64,000 nt of DNA, from positions 223,741 through 287,740 of the forward strand of contig NZ_BJKB01000005.1 of assembly GCF_010725055.1 (NCBI RefSeq), given 5' to 3'. The stretch is from Gelidibacter japonicus. Its GTDB lineage: Bacteria > Bacteroidota > Bacteroidia > Flavobacteriales > Flavobacteriaceae. This document shows positions 45,256-54,607 of this stretch, one piece after another (within the stretch, counting starts at the first letter, position 1; each line of letters starts with the position of its first letter). A program made the translations under genes and the position numbers. Under the pieces are notes generated by a model that saw only the letters and a program-made list of their open reading frames with translations, was not told the DNA's origin and made no database searches.

Positions 45256-45379
45256 GTTTTAATGGAGTTTGGCTAGCGGAGCTTTAAGCATCTCAATCCG
45301 AAAAAGGATTTATGAACTAAAAGAGTGAAGCTATATGTTGTTTATATCTAAATTCTGATACAAAATACAAAATAAAGGC

Positions 45380-46792
45380 TTAATTCCCAGCAAACTCCTT
45401 AATATAATTTGTAATCAGTTGCACCCCGTACCCACTGGCGCTTTTCATCTTGGAATACGGTGAATCGCCGAAGGAAACGCCCGCAATATCCAAGTGCACC
45501 CATGCTTTGTGACCGTCAGTAAAAGCTTCCAGAAATTTAGCAGCAGTTATTGCACCTGCCACCGGCTTTCCGCTATAATTACGCAAGTCGGCAATATCAC
45601 TGTGCAGATCAGCCTCATAATCGGCAAACAATGGCAATGGCCACACCCGTTCGTTGGTATCAAAACCTATTTTTGAAAGTCCTTGTGACATTTCCGTATT
45701 GTTGGTAAACATACCCGCGGCAGTATAGCCAAAAGTTTGCACTACACTCCCGGTCAAGGTAGCCAGATCAATCACCTGTTTTGGCTGAAAGGCTTTTATG
45801 ATATAGCTCAAGCCATCGGCCAATACCAATCGGCCTTCGGCATCGGTATCGATAATTTCTATGGTCTTTCCTGAATAACTGTCAATGACATCACCAGGCC
45901 TGTAACTATTGCTGTCCACCGCATTTTCCGCGGAAGCGACAACACCTACAATATTGATGTTAAGCTTTAGTTTTGCTACCAGTTCCACAACGCCCAATAC
46001 CACAGCGGCGCCGCCCATATCACTTTTCATATAGTGCAGATTGGTTGAAGGTTTGATAGACAGACCACCTGTATCAAAGGTAATCCCCTTGCCTACCAAG
46101 CCAATATCCACTGCACTGTCCTTTTTTGGCATGTATTCTGTCACGATCACCACTGGCGGATTGACACTCCCCTGACCCACGGCCATGACGGCATGAAATC
46201 CTTGTGCCTTCAATTCCTTTTCGTGCAGAACGGTGCATTTATAATCGGAAGCCTTCGCCGAATCTTCAGCCCATTGCCCCAAGAACTTTGGTGTTTTCTG
46301 ATTGGCCGGTGCATCCACCAAGGTTTTAATTCGGTTGATGGTTTCTGCAATAGCCTGTGCTTCTTGAAGAGTAGCGGTGATATCCTTGTCGCTTACCATC
46401 TCAAAAGTAATGGCCTTAGTCTCTTCCTTTTTACTTTTAAAAGTTCCGATCTCATAGGCCGACATTTCGAGTCCGATGATAGCCTTTTGGAGTTCAGCCT
46501 CCGACAAATCTGCGGTCACCACTTGAACAGGGGCTTTCCAGTATTTTTTATGATCAAAGCTGAGTTTTCTAAACGCCTCATCCACTTTTACGGCATCCTT
46601 TTCTTCCCCAAGGCCCAAGAGATAGACGCGATTCCCTTCAGTGCCATACAGCATCTGAACGGTAGCGAACTCGCCATTAAAATCGGGGTCTTTGATGGTG
46701 ATAAATTGTTGAAGATGTTCCAATTGGCCTTTTCTACAAGGGACAATGACATCATATTGCGTATTAACTTTTGAAACCTGTTTAAAAATCAT
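45380..46792 (-). CDS. pepA: M17 leucyl aminopeptidase-family peptidase
   Basis: A 470-residue cytosolic dizinc aminopeptidase. The catalytic region has VGKGITFDTGGLSIKPS (Lys and Asp ligands), HYMKSDMGGAAVVLG and the signature DTDAEGRLVLADGLSY (Asp and Glu ligands with the Arg). The N-terminal macro-like domain is present. M17 enzymes remove N-terminal residues from peptides and can act on Cys-Gly. Here it follows the esterase gene by 5 bases, and its product may process the small peptide or amide made by the ligases. Confidence 0.9.
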   Translation of the reverse strand: MIFKQVSKVNTQYDVIVPCRKGQLEHLQQFITIKDPDFNGEFATVQMLYGTEGNRVYLLGLGEEKDAVKVDEAFRKLSFDHKKYWKAPVQVVTADLSEAELQKAIIGLEMSAYEIGTFKSKKEETKAITFEMVSDKDITATLQEAQAIAETINRIKTLVDAPANQKTPKFLGQWAEDSAKASDYKCTVLHEKELKAQGFHAVMAVGQGSVNPPVVIVTEYMPKKDSAVDIGLVGKGITFDTGGLSIKPSTNLHYMKSDMGGAAVVLGVVELVAKLKLNINIVGVVASAENAVDSNSYRPGDVIDSYSGKTIEIIDTDAEGRLVLADGLSYIIKAFQPKQVIDLATLTGSVVQTFGYTAAGMFTNNTEMSQGLSKIGFDTNERVWPLPLFADYEADLHSDIADLRNYSGKPVAGAITAAKFLEAFTDGHKAWVHLDIAGVSFGDSPYSKMKSASGYGVQLITNYIKEFAGN

Positions 46793-46797
46793 AGTAT

Positions 46798-47568
46798 TTA
46801 ATTAAAATAGAGCCATTTAACGGCTCTTGGAAATTCATGTTTCCAATATTTTTCGGCATGAACGCCAATCTCATTGATTGAAAATTTAAAATCGATGTCA
46901 TGATTGTTCACCATTTTTTCCCTAAAAATAGCTTCCAGTCGCTTCGCATTTGGTAGGTGCTCTTCGCTTTCCATACCGCCAGAATAGAGGTAAATCTTCG
47001 ATTTCCGTAAAGGCTTAAACGAAATGGTCTGGTTGAAAATGGTTTTTGAGATCCACAGACTTGGTGAAAAAATCATCATTTTTCCAAACACACCCGGATT
47101 TTGCAGTCCTGCATACAAGCTGATCAAACCACCCAAGGAACTGCCCCCAATGCCCGTATTTTCAAAATCGGTGAGTGTTCTGTAATTCTTGTTGATATAG
47201 GGAATCAATTTCTCGATAATGAACTGGATATAGAAATTCCCTTTTCCTTCGCCATAGCGCGGATGGTAATAAGGCAGATATTCATTGATGCGTTCGTGAT
47301 TGCCATGGTCAATGGCGATAATAATGATATCGCTATGTCCCTCTTGTGCAAGCTTTTCCAAAGACTGATCGATGGCCCAATCGCCAAACGGTGCCATGGG
47401 ATTGAACAAATTCTGTCCATCCTGCAGATAAAGTACGGGATAGTGCTTATCTGTTGTATAATAGTCGTGGGGCAATAAGGCTGAAATCTTGCGCGTGGCC
47501 TTCAAATGCGGGATCTCATATGCTTCTTCAATTACCTTTATTATGGGTCTAAACTCCGTCACTGTCAT
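46798..47568 (-). CDS. Esterase of the putative-esterase (D) family
   Basis: A 256-residue alpha/beta hydrolase with YPVLYLQDGQNLFNP and the nucleophile motif GGSSLGG near residue 143. The general shape resembles enterochelin-esterase-like proteins. His in IGVHAEKYW is the likely catalytic base. It lacks a signal peptide, so it works in the cytoplasm. First gene of the minus-strand set (esterase, M17 peptidase, ATP-grasp). Confidence 0.85.
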   Translation of the reverse strand: MTVTEFRPIIKVIEEAYEIPHLKATRKISALLPHDYYTTDKHYPVLYLQDGQNLFNPMAPFGDWAIDQSLEKLAQEGHSDIIIIAIDHGNHERINEYLPYYHPRYGEGKGNFYIQFIIEKLIPYINKNYRTLTDFENTGIGGSSLGGLISLYAGLQNPGVFGKMMIFSPSLWISKTIFNQTISFKPLRKSKIYLYSGGMESEEHLPNAKRLEAIFREKMVNNHDIDFKFSINEIGVHAEKYWKHEFPRAVKWLYFN

Positions 47569-47799
47569 TCCATTTGATTTAGGAAAAACGAAAATACATG
47601 TTTATCATTTTATAAAACAATAAATAATGACTTTATATTAACAAAGATGTGACCAATTTGAGTTGGCATGCCCTCTGGAAAGGTCAAATGGACCTCGACC
47701 ATTTCATCAATTAAATCGGTTGTACGAACAAACGGCTTAGGCCAATACGCCTCACTTCTAAATATATTATCTTTATGGACTTCCAATAAAAAAGACAAC

Positions 47800-48774
47800 A
47801 TGAAAGCCATACATATTACCACATCTGGCGGACCCGAAGTATTGCGCTTGCAGGACCGTCCAAAACCAAAACCGGAAGCCCATCAGGTGTTGATCAAAGT
47901 TAAGGCTGCAGGTGTCAATCGGAGTGATATCAGCACCCGAGAAAACATGGCGGCCTATGGCCATGGCGCAATAGGAAATTTGATCCCAGGCCTGGAAGTT
48001 TCAGGTGACATAGTCGATATCGGCATGGCGGTAAATGATTGGCAGACTGGTGATAAGGTCTGCGCCCTGATCCCCAACGGTGGCTATGCCGAATATGTTG
48101 CCGTAAACAGTTCGCACTGCCTCCCCATACCGGAAGGTATCAGTTTAATAGAAGCAGCGGCCATTCCGGAGACTGTTTTTACGGTGTGGTTCAATGTCTT
48201 TCATCTAGGGCAACTGAAGCCTGGTGAAAAATTATTGATTCACGGCGGCACCAGTGGTATTGGCACCATAGGCTTACAAATGGCCAGAGCCTTGGGTTCG
48301 AAAGTTTATAGCACTGTGGGCAGTTCTGAAAAGATGGCATTTTTAAATGGCTTGGACCTTGGAATGGTGATCAATTATAAAAAGCAAGCCTTTGAAACGC
48401 TTTTAAAAGATGAAAAAATAGATGTCATCTTGGACATGGTTGGTGGCGACTACACGCAAAAGAATCTTGATATTTTAAATGACAAGGGCCGTCTCATCAA
48501 TATCAACGGCATGAAAAGTATGGATGCCCAAATTGACCTGTTCACGGTGATGAAAAAGAATCTCACCTTGACCGGAAGCCTTTTAAAGCCTCAATCGGAC
48601 CAGGTCAAAACCATGATTGCCAAAGCGGTGGAACAGACCATTTGGCCGCTTTTTGGTTCTAAACAAATTGAACCTATCGTTTATAAAACATTTCCATTAC
48701 AGGAAGTGTCAGAAGCCCATCGTCTGATGGAAAGCAGCACCCATATTGGCAAAATCCTATTGACGATGGATTGA
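47800..48774 (+). CDS. NAD(P)H:quinone oxidoreductase-type MDR enzyme
   Basis: Starts at the ATG at 47800 (MKAIHITTSGGPEVLRL); a longer in-frame start at 47668 would add a non-homologous leader. The 324-residue protein belongs to the zinc-independent quinone-oxidoreductase branch of the medium-chain dehydrogenases: GroES-like start, the cofactor loop LLIHGGTSGIGTIGLQMA and the C-terminal AHRLMESSTHIGKILL. It reduces quinones or alpha,beta-unsaturated carbonyls. No metal-binding Cys cluster is present. Confidence 0.92.
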   Translation: MKAIHITTSGGPEVLRLQDRPKPKPEAHQVLIKVKAAGVNRSDISTRENMAAYGHGAIGNLIPGLEVSGDIVDIGMAVNDWQTGDKVCALIPNGGYAEYVAVNSSHCLPIPEGISLIEAAAIPETVFTVWFNVFHLGQLKPGEKLLIHGGTSGIGTIGLQMARALGSKVYSTVGSSEKMAFLNGLDLGMVINYKKQAFETLLKDEKIDVILDMVGGDYTQKNLDILNDKGRLININGMKSMDAQIDLFTVMKKNLTLTGSLLKPQSDQVKTMIAKAVEQTIWPLFGSKQIEPIVYKTFPLQEVSEAHRLMESSTHIGKILLTMD

Positions 48775-48836
48775 ACCATTTTTAGGGTAAGACGTATAAT
48801 TTTAACAACGCATCAAAATATTAAAGGACATATCGC

Positions 48837-49259
48837 ATGAAAACATATAAAGCCAAGAGAAAAGGATTGATCAATTATCTCCTGATTGGTACGGTGCTAT
48901 TGCCCATAGCCCTCTTCTTTCTCGATAAGGATACCTTTATCAAAAACCCATTTATTCTTTTGCCCTTACTGAGTCCGTTGGCTCTGATAGTTTGGATTTA
49001 TTTTGATACGCTTTATAAAATTGAAAAGAACCAATTAATTTACCGTTCCGGATTTTTAAGAGGACGTATCGATATTTCCAAAATCAAAGAAATCGTGGTT
49101 GGAAAAACGATGTGGAGCGGCATTAAACCAGCGATGGCCACAAACGGATTGATCATTAAGTTCAACAGCTATGACGAAATCTATATCGCGCCAAAAAACA
49201 ATGACGAATTGATTGCCGACTTGTTGGAACTCAATCCGGGAATTAAAATCGCCGAATAG
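48837..49259 (+). CDS. PH-domain membrane protein
   Basis: A 140-residue protein with two membrane helices (about 13-29 and 37-55) and a bacterial PH domain (QLIYRSGFLRGRIDISKIKEIVVG, NGLIIKFNSYDEIYIAPKNND). It is a paralogue in layout of the gene at 27497. Function unknown. Confidence 0.8.
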   Translation: MKTYKAKRKGLINYLLIGTVLLPIALFFLDKDTFIKNPFILLPLLSPLALIVWIYFDTLYKIEKNQLIYRSGFLRGRIDISKIKEIVVGKTMWSGIKPAMATNGLIIKFNSYDEIYIAPKNNDELIADLLELNPGIKIAE

Positions 49260-49443
49260 CTTCAATAGGATCAATATCCAGAAAAACAATCATGGTCGCG
49301 TTACTTTGCAATTTTTCTCTAATCAAATAATTCATCTCGGCAGATTTCACAAAGTAGTTTTGTATTTTTAAGGGTTCGTGATGAGGCACATGTCGGCATT
49401 TTAGCAAACACAACGCTTCAAACACCTGAAAATCCAAGCCATA

Positions 49444-51678
49444 ATGAAGCATACTACTTTAATTATACTCGCCGTTATTTCTATGAGCTGCCTCTCTCAG
49501 ACAGAAAAGAAATACAATTTAGATTTCGAAACATACAACCCACGTTATTTATTTGCCAAAGATTGGATGGATTGGGGCGATCATTCATTAGAGGTAGACA
49601 CGCTCACAGTTCATTCCGGTAACTATTCAGGAAAAATCAAATCAAGAGACAATGGCACTTATGGTGTTATTGCTTATGAAATTCCAGCCAATTATACTGG
49701 AGACTCTATAACCCTTGAAGGCTATATGAAAATTAGAAATGTGGAAAATGGCTATGCTGGATTATTATTAAGGATAGATGGTAACAACACACCTTTAGCC
49801 GGTGAAAATATGGAGAACCGGAACATTAACGACACTAAAGATTGGCAGAAATATTCGATTACCTTAGCCTATCCCAAAGAAGCGGAAACTATTTTAGTTG
49901 CAGGAATCATGACTGGTTCAGGGGAAGCATGGTTTGATGATTTTGTTTTGACAATTGACGGTCAAGATGTTCAAACCCTTAAGGAAAAAGAAAAACCGGT
50001 TTATAAGGCTACTTTAGATGAAGAATTTGATTCAGGTTCAAATATCGAAATATCAAATCTCAATGATTCGCTGATCACAAATTTAGAATTGTTAGGTAAA
50101 GTCTGGGGCTTCTTAAAATACAATCACCCAGAAATCGGTAAAGGAAATTACAATTGGGATTTTGAACTTTTCAGGATGCTTCCAGAATATATGAGTTCAA
50201 AAAACACGAACGAAAGAGACCAGTTATTACTTAAATGGATCTCTAAATATGGCGCCATAGAGACATGTACAACATGCCAAGAGACTTCAAAAGACGCTGT
50301 TTTAATACCAGATCTGTCCTGGCTCAATGAGTTTGGGCTCAACACTGAATTAAAAAACAAATTACAGGAGATCTATCAAAACAGGTTTCAAGGACATCAC
50401 TATTATATAGGAAAGGCTTATACGGGGAATGCTGAATTTTTGAATGAAGACGAGTATTACGCGATGGCCTTTGAGGATGACGGATTTAAACTACTGACGT
50501 TGTATCGCTATTGGAATATGATCCAATATTTTTTTCCATATAAGCACTTGACGGATAAAGATTGGAACCGAGTATTAAAGGAATATATTCCAATCTTTGT
50601 CAATGCGAAAAACAAATTAGACTATGAATTGGCGTGCATTCAACTCATTGGTGAGATCAATGACTCCCATGGCTTCACTTATGTAGGTTTTAATAACGTA
50701 CAGAATAGAAGGGGCATGTTTTATCCACCACTCAAAGTAGAATTCATTGAAGAGCAACTCGTCGTGACCGAGTATTACAATCCCGAATTAAAATCCGTAG
50801 CAAAACTCAAGATCGGAGATGTCATCACCGCCATAGATCATAAACCCATACAAGCTATTATTGATAGCGTTGGTGCTTATTATCCAGCTTCAAATAGAAC
50901 AGCGAAATTGAGAAATATTTCCCGAGATATTTTACGCTCCAACAATAAAGACATCAGCGTGGATTATATTTCAAATCACCAAAAACATCAACATCGTTTG
51001 CCGCTTTATAAACAGGAAGATTTAAACATGAGATGGTATCGATGGACTACTGACAAATCTTATAAATTTATTGCACCAGATATTGGTTATGTCAGCTTAG
51101 AGTTCATCAAGAAAGAGGACATACCTGAAATAAAAGAGGTTTTTAAGGACACCAAAGGTATAATCATAGATATTCGGAACTATCCGTCGGTATTTGTCCC
51201 TTTTTCATTAGGCTCCTATTTCGTTTCATCAATAACGCCCTTCGTGAAATTCAGTAATTTTAATAGTGATCATGTCGGCGAATTTACTTTCACACCGCCA
51301 TTGGAGATTCCCAAAGGTGATATAACCTACAACGGTAAATTAGTGGTTTTGGTAAATGAAACCACACAAAGCCAGGCCGAATATACAACCATGGCATTTA
51401 GAGCTGGAGCAAACACCACTGTTGTAGGCAGCACCACCGCTGGAGCAGATGGCGACGTATCCTCTATATATTTACCTGGTGGGTTACTCACCAATATTTC
51501 AGGCATAGGTGTTTATTATCCTGATGGCACAGAGACCCAAAGAGTCGGTATCGTTCCAGATGTCGAAATTAAACCAACCATAGAAGGCATAAAACAGGGC
51601 AGAGATGAGTTATTGGAGAAAGCCATCGAACTCATAAATCAAGAACCAAGGCGTAAACCCACTGGTGGAAATGAATAA
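49444..51678 (+). CDS. S41-family (C-terminal processing-type) serine peptidase
   Basis: A 744-residue lipoprotein (lipobox ISMSC, Cys16). A beta-sandwich carbohydrate-binding-like region comes first (about 25-180: FETYNPRYLFAKDW ... GEAWFDDFVLTIDG). A helical part and a PDZ-like region follow (LKIGDVITAIDHKPIQAIID), then the S41 catalytic region with the nucleophile in NETTQSQAEYTTMAFR and the base area GIIIDIRNYPSV. The family Lys appears replaced within the strand but the Ser site is intact. It probably degrades or trims proteins at the envelope. Confidence 0.88.
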   Translation: MKHTTLIILAVISMSCLSQTEKKYNLDFETYNPRYLFAKDWMDWGDHSLEVDTLTVHSGNYSGKIKSRDNGTYGVIAYEIPANYTGDSITLEGYMKIRNVENGYAGLLLRIDGNNTPLAGENMENRNINDTKDWQKYSITLAYPKEAETILVAGIMTGSGEAWFDDFVLTIDGQDVQTLKEKEKPVYKATLDEEFDSGSNIEISNLNDSLITNLELLGKVWGFLKYNHPEIGKGNYNWDFELFRMLPEYMSSKNTNERDQLLLKWISKYGAIETCTTCQETSKDAVLIPDLSWLNEFGLNTELKNKLQEIYQNRFQGHHYYIGKAYTGNAEFLNEDEYYAMAFEDDGFKLLTLYRYWNMIQYFFPYKHLTDKDWNRVLKEYIPIFVNAKNKLDYELACIQLIGEINDSHGFTYVGFNNVQNRRGMFYPPLKVEFIEEQLVVTEYYNPELKSVAKLKIGDVITAIDHKPIQAIIDSVGAYYPASNRTAKLRNISRDILRSNNKDISVDYISNHQKHQHRLPLYKQEDLNMRWYRWTTDKSYKFIAPDIGYVSLEFIKKEDIPEIKEVFKDTKGIIIDIRNYPSVFVPFSLGSYFVSSITPFVKFSNFNSDHVGEFTFTPPLEIPKGDITYNGKLVVLVNETTQSQAEYTTMAFRAGANTTVVGSTTAGADGDVSSIYLPGGLLTNISGIGVYYPDGTETQRVGIVPDVEIKPTIEGIKQGRDELLEKAIELINQEPRRKPTGGNE

Positions 51679-51878
51679 CAACTTTTAAAGAGGATGATAT
51701 CCGATTGGTTAGGACTTAGTCAACACCTACTTAATAAATTCTCTTCACTAACTAAAATGACATGACAGATTTTTAAAAATAGTTTTGTACTTTTATTGAT
51801 AGAAAATATCCTGACCTTGATCAGGCTTGGTTCAAGTCGATCGATCTTATTAAGGTCATATAAAACATACTCTTGCCT
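51679..51878. other. Intergenic 200 bp
   Basis: No gene or clear regulatory signal was identified. Confidence 0.4.
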
Positions 51879-52427
51879 ATGGATCCAGCCCAAACAATGA
51901 TTGACAATCTACACAAAAACACAGGCAAGACCTTGGAACAATGGATCGACATTGTAAAACAGCAGCACCTGACCAAGCACAATGCCATCATTACGTTTTT
52001 AAAGAAAGAACACGACTTCACATACGGTTTTGCGAATTTGGTGGCCCACAAAGCGAACAAATCGGATGCAGGATCCGTAGCAAATCAAGATGATTTAATC
52101 AGCAATCAGTATCAAGGAAAGGAACACTTAAAACCGATTTACGACAAGCTAATTTCCACCATACAAAGCTTTGGGAATGACATTGACATTGCACCCAAAA
52201 AAGCCTATGTCAGTTTAAGGCGCAAAAAGCAGTTTGCCACGCTCAACCCCGCTACCAAGACCCGATTTGAAATCGGCCTTAATTTAAAAGGCCAGGCCCC
52301 AAAAGGGAAATTAGAAGCTGAAAAATCCAATGCCATGTGCTCCCACAAAATAAAGTTGACAGAGCTCAAAGACATTGATCAGGAAGTGGTAAATTGGCTT
52401 CAAACCGCTTACGAAAATGCAAAATAA
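51879..52427 (+). CDS. DUF4287/DUF5655 protein
   Basis: From the ATG at 51879, 182 residues. The N-terminal DUF4287 part (MIDNLHKNTGKTLEQWIDIVKQQHLTKHNAIITFLK) is followed by a DUF5655 part (PIYDKLISTIQSFGNDIDIAPKKAYVSLRRKKQFATLN). DUF4287 proteins are small helical proteins of unknown biochemical role. A 7-base gap separates its stop from the following DUF4199 gene. Confidence 0.85.
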   Translation: MDPAQTMIDNLHKNTGKTLEQWIDIVKQQHLTKHNAIITFLKKEHDFTYGFANLVAHKANKSDAGSVANQDDLISNQYQGKEHLKPIYDKLISTIQSFGNDIDIAPKKAYVSLRRKKQFATLNPATKTRFEIGLNLKGQAPKGKLEAEKSNAMCSHKIKLTELKDIDQEVVNWLQTAYENAK

Positions 52428-52434
52428 CCGACCG

Positions 52435-52923
52435 ATGAAAACAAGAACAATTGAAATTAAATGGGCCATTATCTTTTCTGTTGTTGGCTTACTTTGGATG
52501 CTGATGGAAAAACTGACCGGCCTTCATAGCACGCATATTGACAAGCACATGTACCTCACCAACCTGTTTGCCATTCCGGCAATTATAATGATGGTATTGG
52601 CCCTGAAAGATAAAAAACGTAACTTTTATAAGGGACAGATGAGCTATAAACAAGGTTTTGTGTCGGGGTTGATCATCTCCGTGTTTATCGCCTTATTGAG
52701 TCCATTGACCCAGTGGATCACTTCCACCATCATCACACCTGAATATTTTCCAAACGTCATTGCCTATTCCGTGGAAACAGGCTATCACAAATCTGTAGCA
52801 GAGGCTGAGGCCTATTTCAATCTTAAAAACTATATCATTCAAAGTAGTATTAGCGCATTGATCATGGGAATCATCACCACTGCGGTCATCATGGTTTTTC
52901 TTCAGACAAAGAGCAAAAAATAA
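52435..52923 (+). CDS. DUF4199 membrane protein
   Basis: A 162-residue protein from the ATG at 52435 (an earlier ATG at 52417 overlaps the previous gene). It has four predicted membrane helices, with the family-typical MSYKQGFVSGLIISVFIALLS and a conserved loop NVIAYSVETGYHKS. Unknown function; common in Bacteroidota. Confidence 0.85.
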   Translation: MKTRTIEIKWAIIFSVVGLLWMLMEKLTGLHSTHIDKHMYLTNLFAIPAIIMMVLALKDKKRNFYKGQMSYKQGFVSGLIISVFIALLSPLTQWITSTIITPEYFPNVIAYSVETGYHKSVAEAEAYFNLKNYIIQSSISALIMGIITTAVIMVFLQTKSKK

Positions 52924-52938
52924 GTTATTCGCAAAAAA

Positions 52939-53271
52939 ATGAAAACAAATCAATCACCCGCAAACAATCCCAATAAAAGACTCATCGGTATTTTACTTGG
53001 CGCAGGCCTACTTCTGATGGTGCCATTAATGCTGCAATTGACCATAGGTACGGGAGTGGACGGCAAAGGCTTTAACTGGAAGCTGGACGACTTTATAGTA
53101 TTTGGAATCATGGTCTTCAGCGGTGGATTGTTAAGTGAATTCGTATTGAGAAAAGTAAGGAGCAAGAGAAACAGATTTCTTCTTTGTGGCATTATTCTAT
53201 TGATCTTTCTATTGGTTTGGATCGACCTTGCCGTGGGTATTTTTAATATTCCGGGGTTTTCTGGAAGATGA
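52939..53271 (+). CDS. Small membrane protein, unknown
   Basis: A 110-residue protein with three hydrophobic segments (GILLGAGLLLMVPLML, DFIVFGIMVFSGGLLSEFV, LLCGIILLIFLLVWIDLAVG). No family was recognised. It starts 15 bases after the DUF4199 stop and probably shares its transcript. Confidence 0.7.
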   Translation: MKTNQSPANNPNKRLIGILLGAGLLLMVPLMLQLTIGTGVDGKGFNWKLDDFIVFGIMVFSGGLLSEFVLRKVRSKRNRFLLCGIILLIFLLVWIDLAVGIFNIPGFSGR

Positions 53272-53384
53272 GCCACAAGGGTGAACATTGTGGTACATCT
53301 GCATGATTATAATGATTCTGCGATATATTTTATCTCATTTTTGTTTAAGTTAGCGTCTCTATTAAACAGAAACCAAAAGCAGGC

Positions 53385-53840
53385 ATGACTACCACCTTTA
53401 TCATTACCCTTGGCATCCTTATCCTTTCCGTATTAGCCCCTTTTATTTCACTTTATGCCGTCTCCTTCATCAAGAAAAAGGACTATCCCACCCACATTAA
53501 AATTCAAAAGCGCCTCTTTTGGACCTGTGTGATTGCCGTGCTCATTCTGGAGATTCAGATTCGAGTGGCAGGAGGTTCGGGGAGTTTGGTGGCCAATAGC
53601 GAATATACCCATACCCCATTTTTCAAGACGGTGCTGGTGGCCCATATCATCGGAGCCGTATTGACCTATATCATTTGGGGCATTACCATTTTCACCTCCA
53701 ATAAAAAATGGAAAAAGCGAAAAACCTTGCCAGGCAGTTTTTCGATCACCCATAAAAGACTCGGCTATGTCACCATTATCGGCCTGTTTTATACGGCCAT
53801 TACCGCATTGATTGTTTACACCTTTGCGTTTTTCCTATGA
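53385..53840 (+). CDS. DUF420-family membrane protein
   Basis: A 151-residue protein with four membrane helices and conserved His residues in VAHIIGAVLTYIIWG and SITHKRLGYVTIIGLFYTAIT, matching DUF420. These proteins are often near cytochrome oxidase genes; the His residues could bind heme, but no evidence of that is visible here. It is separate from the preceding genes. Confidence 0.75.
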   Translation: MTTTFIITLGILILSVLAPFISLYAVSFIKKKDYPTHIKIQKRLFWTCVIAVLILEIQIRVAGGSGSLVANSEYTHTPFFKTVLVAHIIGAVLTYIIWGITIFTSNKKWKKRKTLPGSFSITHKRLGYVTIIGLFYTAITALIVYTFAFFL

Positions 53841-53935
53841 TCTTAGTGCAGCAACAAATGAACTTTTTACACCAATTGATTCACCCTCAACTGCCCTCTC
53901 TAAACTAAAATCGCATTCCACCAAATAAAATCACT

Positions 53936-54556
53936 ATGACCTTCCCAAAAATAGAACACCTCATTACTCAATTAAAGCCAGAAACAATAACCGCAGCACG
54001 AAAAACCCTCTTACAACCTTTGGTGGCCTATATTCAGTCGAAAGTCGATCGGGATCAGGTAGTGAACCTACATTTTATCTGCACCCACAATTCGCGAAGG
54101 AGCCATTTATCGCAAGTCTGGGCGCAGGCTATGGCCCATTATTTTCAGTTGAAACAGGTGTTCTGCTATTCGGGTGGCACAGAAAGCACCGCCCTGTTCC
54201 CCATGGTGGCGGAGACCTTGCGGAAGTCTGGGTTTCAGATCGCGCAACTTTCCGAAGGCAAGAATCCCATCTACAGCATCAAATATGCCGCCAACGCCCA
54301 TCCCATTATGGGTTTTTCAAAACGCCTGGAGGACGATTTTAATCCCAAGTCTGACTTTGCCGCCATCATGACCTGCGATTCCGCCAACGAGGCCTGTCCG
54401 TTCGTACCCGGTTCTGAGGCACGCATCCCCATCACCTATGCCGATCCGAAGGCTTTTGATAATACGCCACAACAGGCCGAAAAATATCAGGAGCGCAGTA
54501 TGCAGATTGCCACCGAAATGTTTTATGTATTTTCACAAATCGGCAGCAACCCATGA
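53936..54556 (+). CDS. Low-molecular-weight phosphatase/arsenate-reductase-fold protein
   Basis: A 206-residue protein of the LMWPTP/ArsC fold. The phosphate loop is FICTHNSRRSHLSQ with nucleophile Cys49 and Arg55 (CX5R). The Bacteroidota version also has MTCDSANEACPFVPGSE later and the acid region ITYADPKAFDN. It is 51 bases before an ArsO-like flavoprotein gene, so a role in arsenate handling is plausible; a protein-tyrosine phosphatase activity is the alternative. Confidence 0.85.
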   Translation: MTFPKIEHLITQLKPETITAARKTLLQPLVAYIQSKVDRDQVVNLHFICTHNSRRSHLSQVWAQAMAHYFQLKQVFCYSGGTESTALFPMVAETLRKSGFQIAQLSEGKNPIYSIKYAANAHPIMGFSKRLEDDFNPKSDFAAIMTCDSANEACPFVPGSEARIPITYADPKAFDNTPQQAEKYQERSMQIATEMFYVFSQIGSNP

Positions 54557-54607
54557 GAGCATCCCAAAACCGAAGCGCGTCCATAATTTATAAAACCGAT
54601 ATCTACA

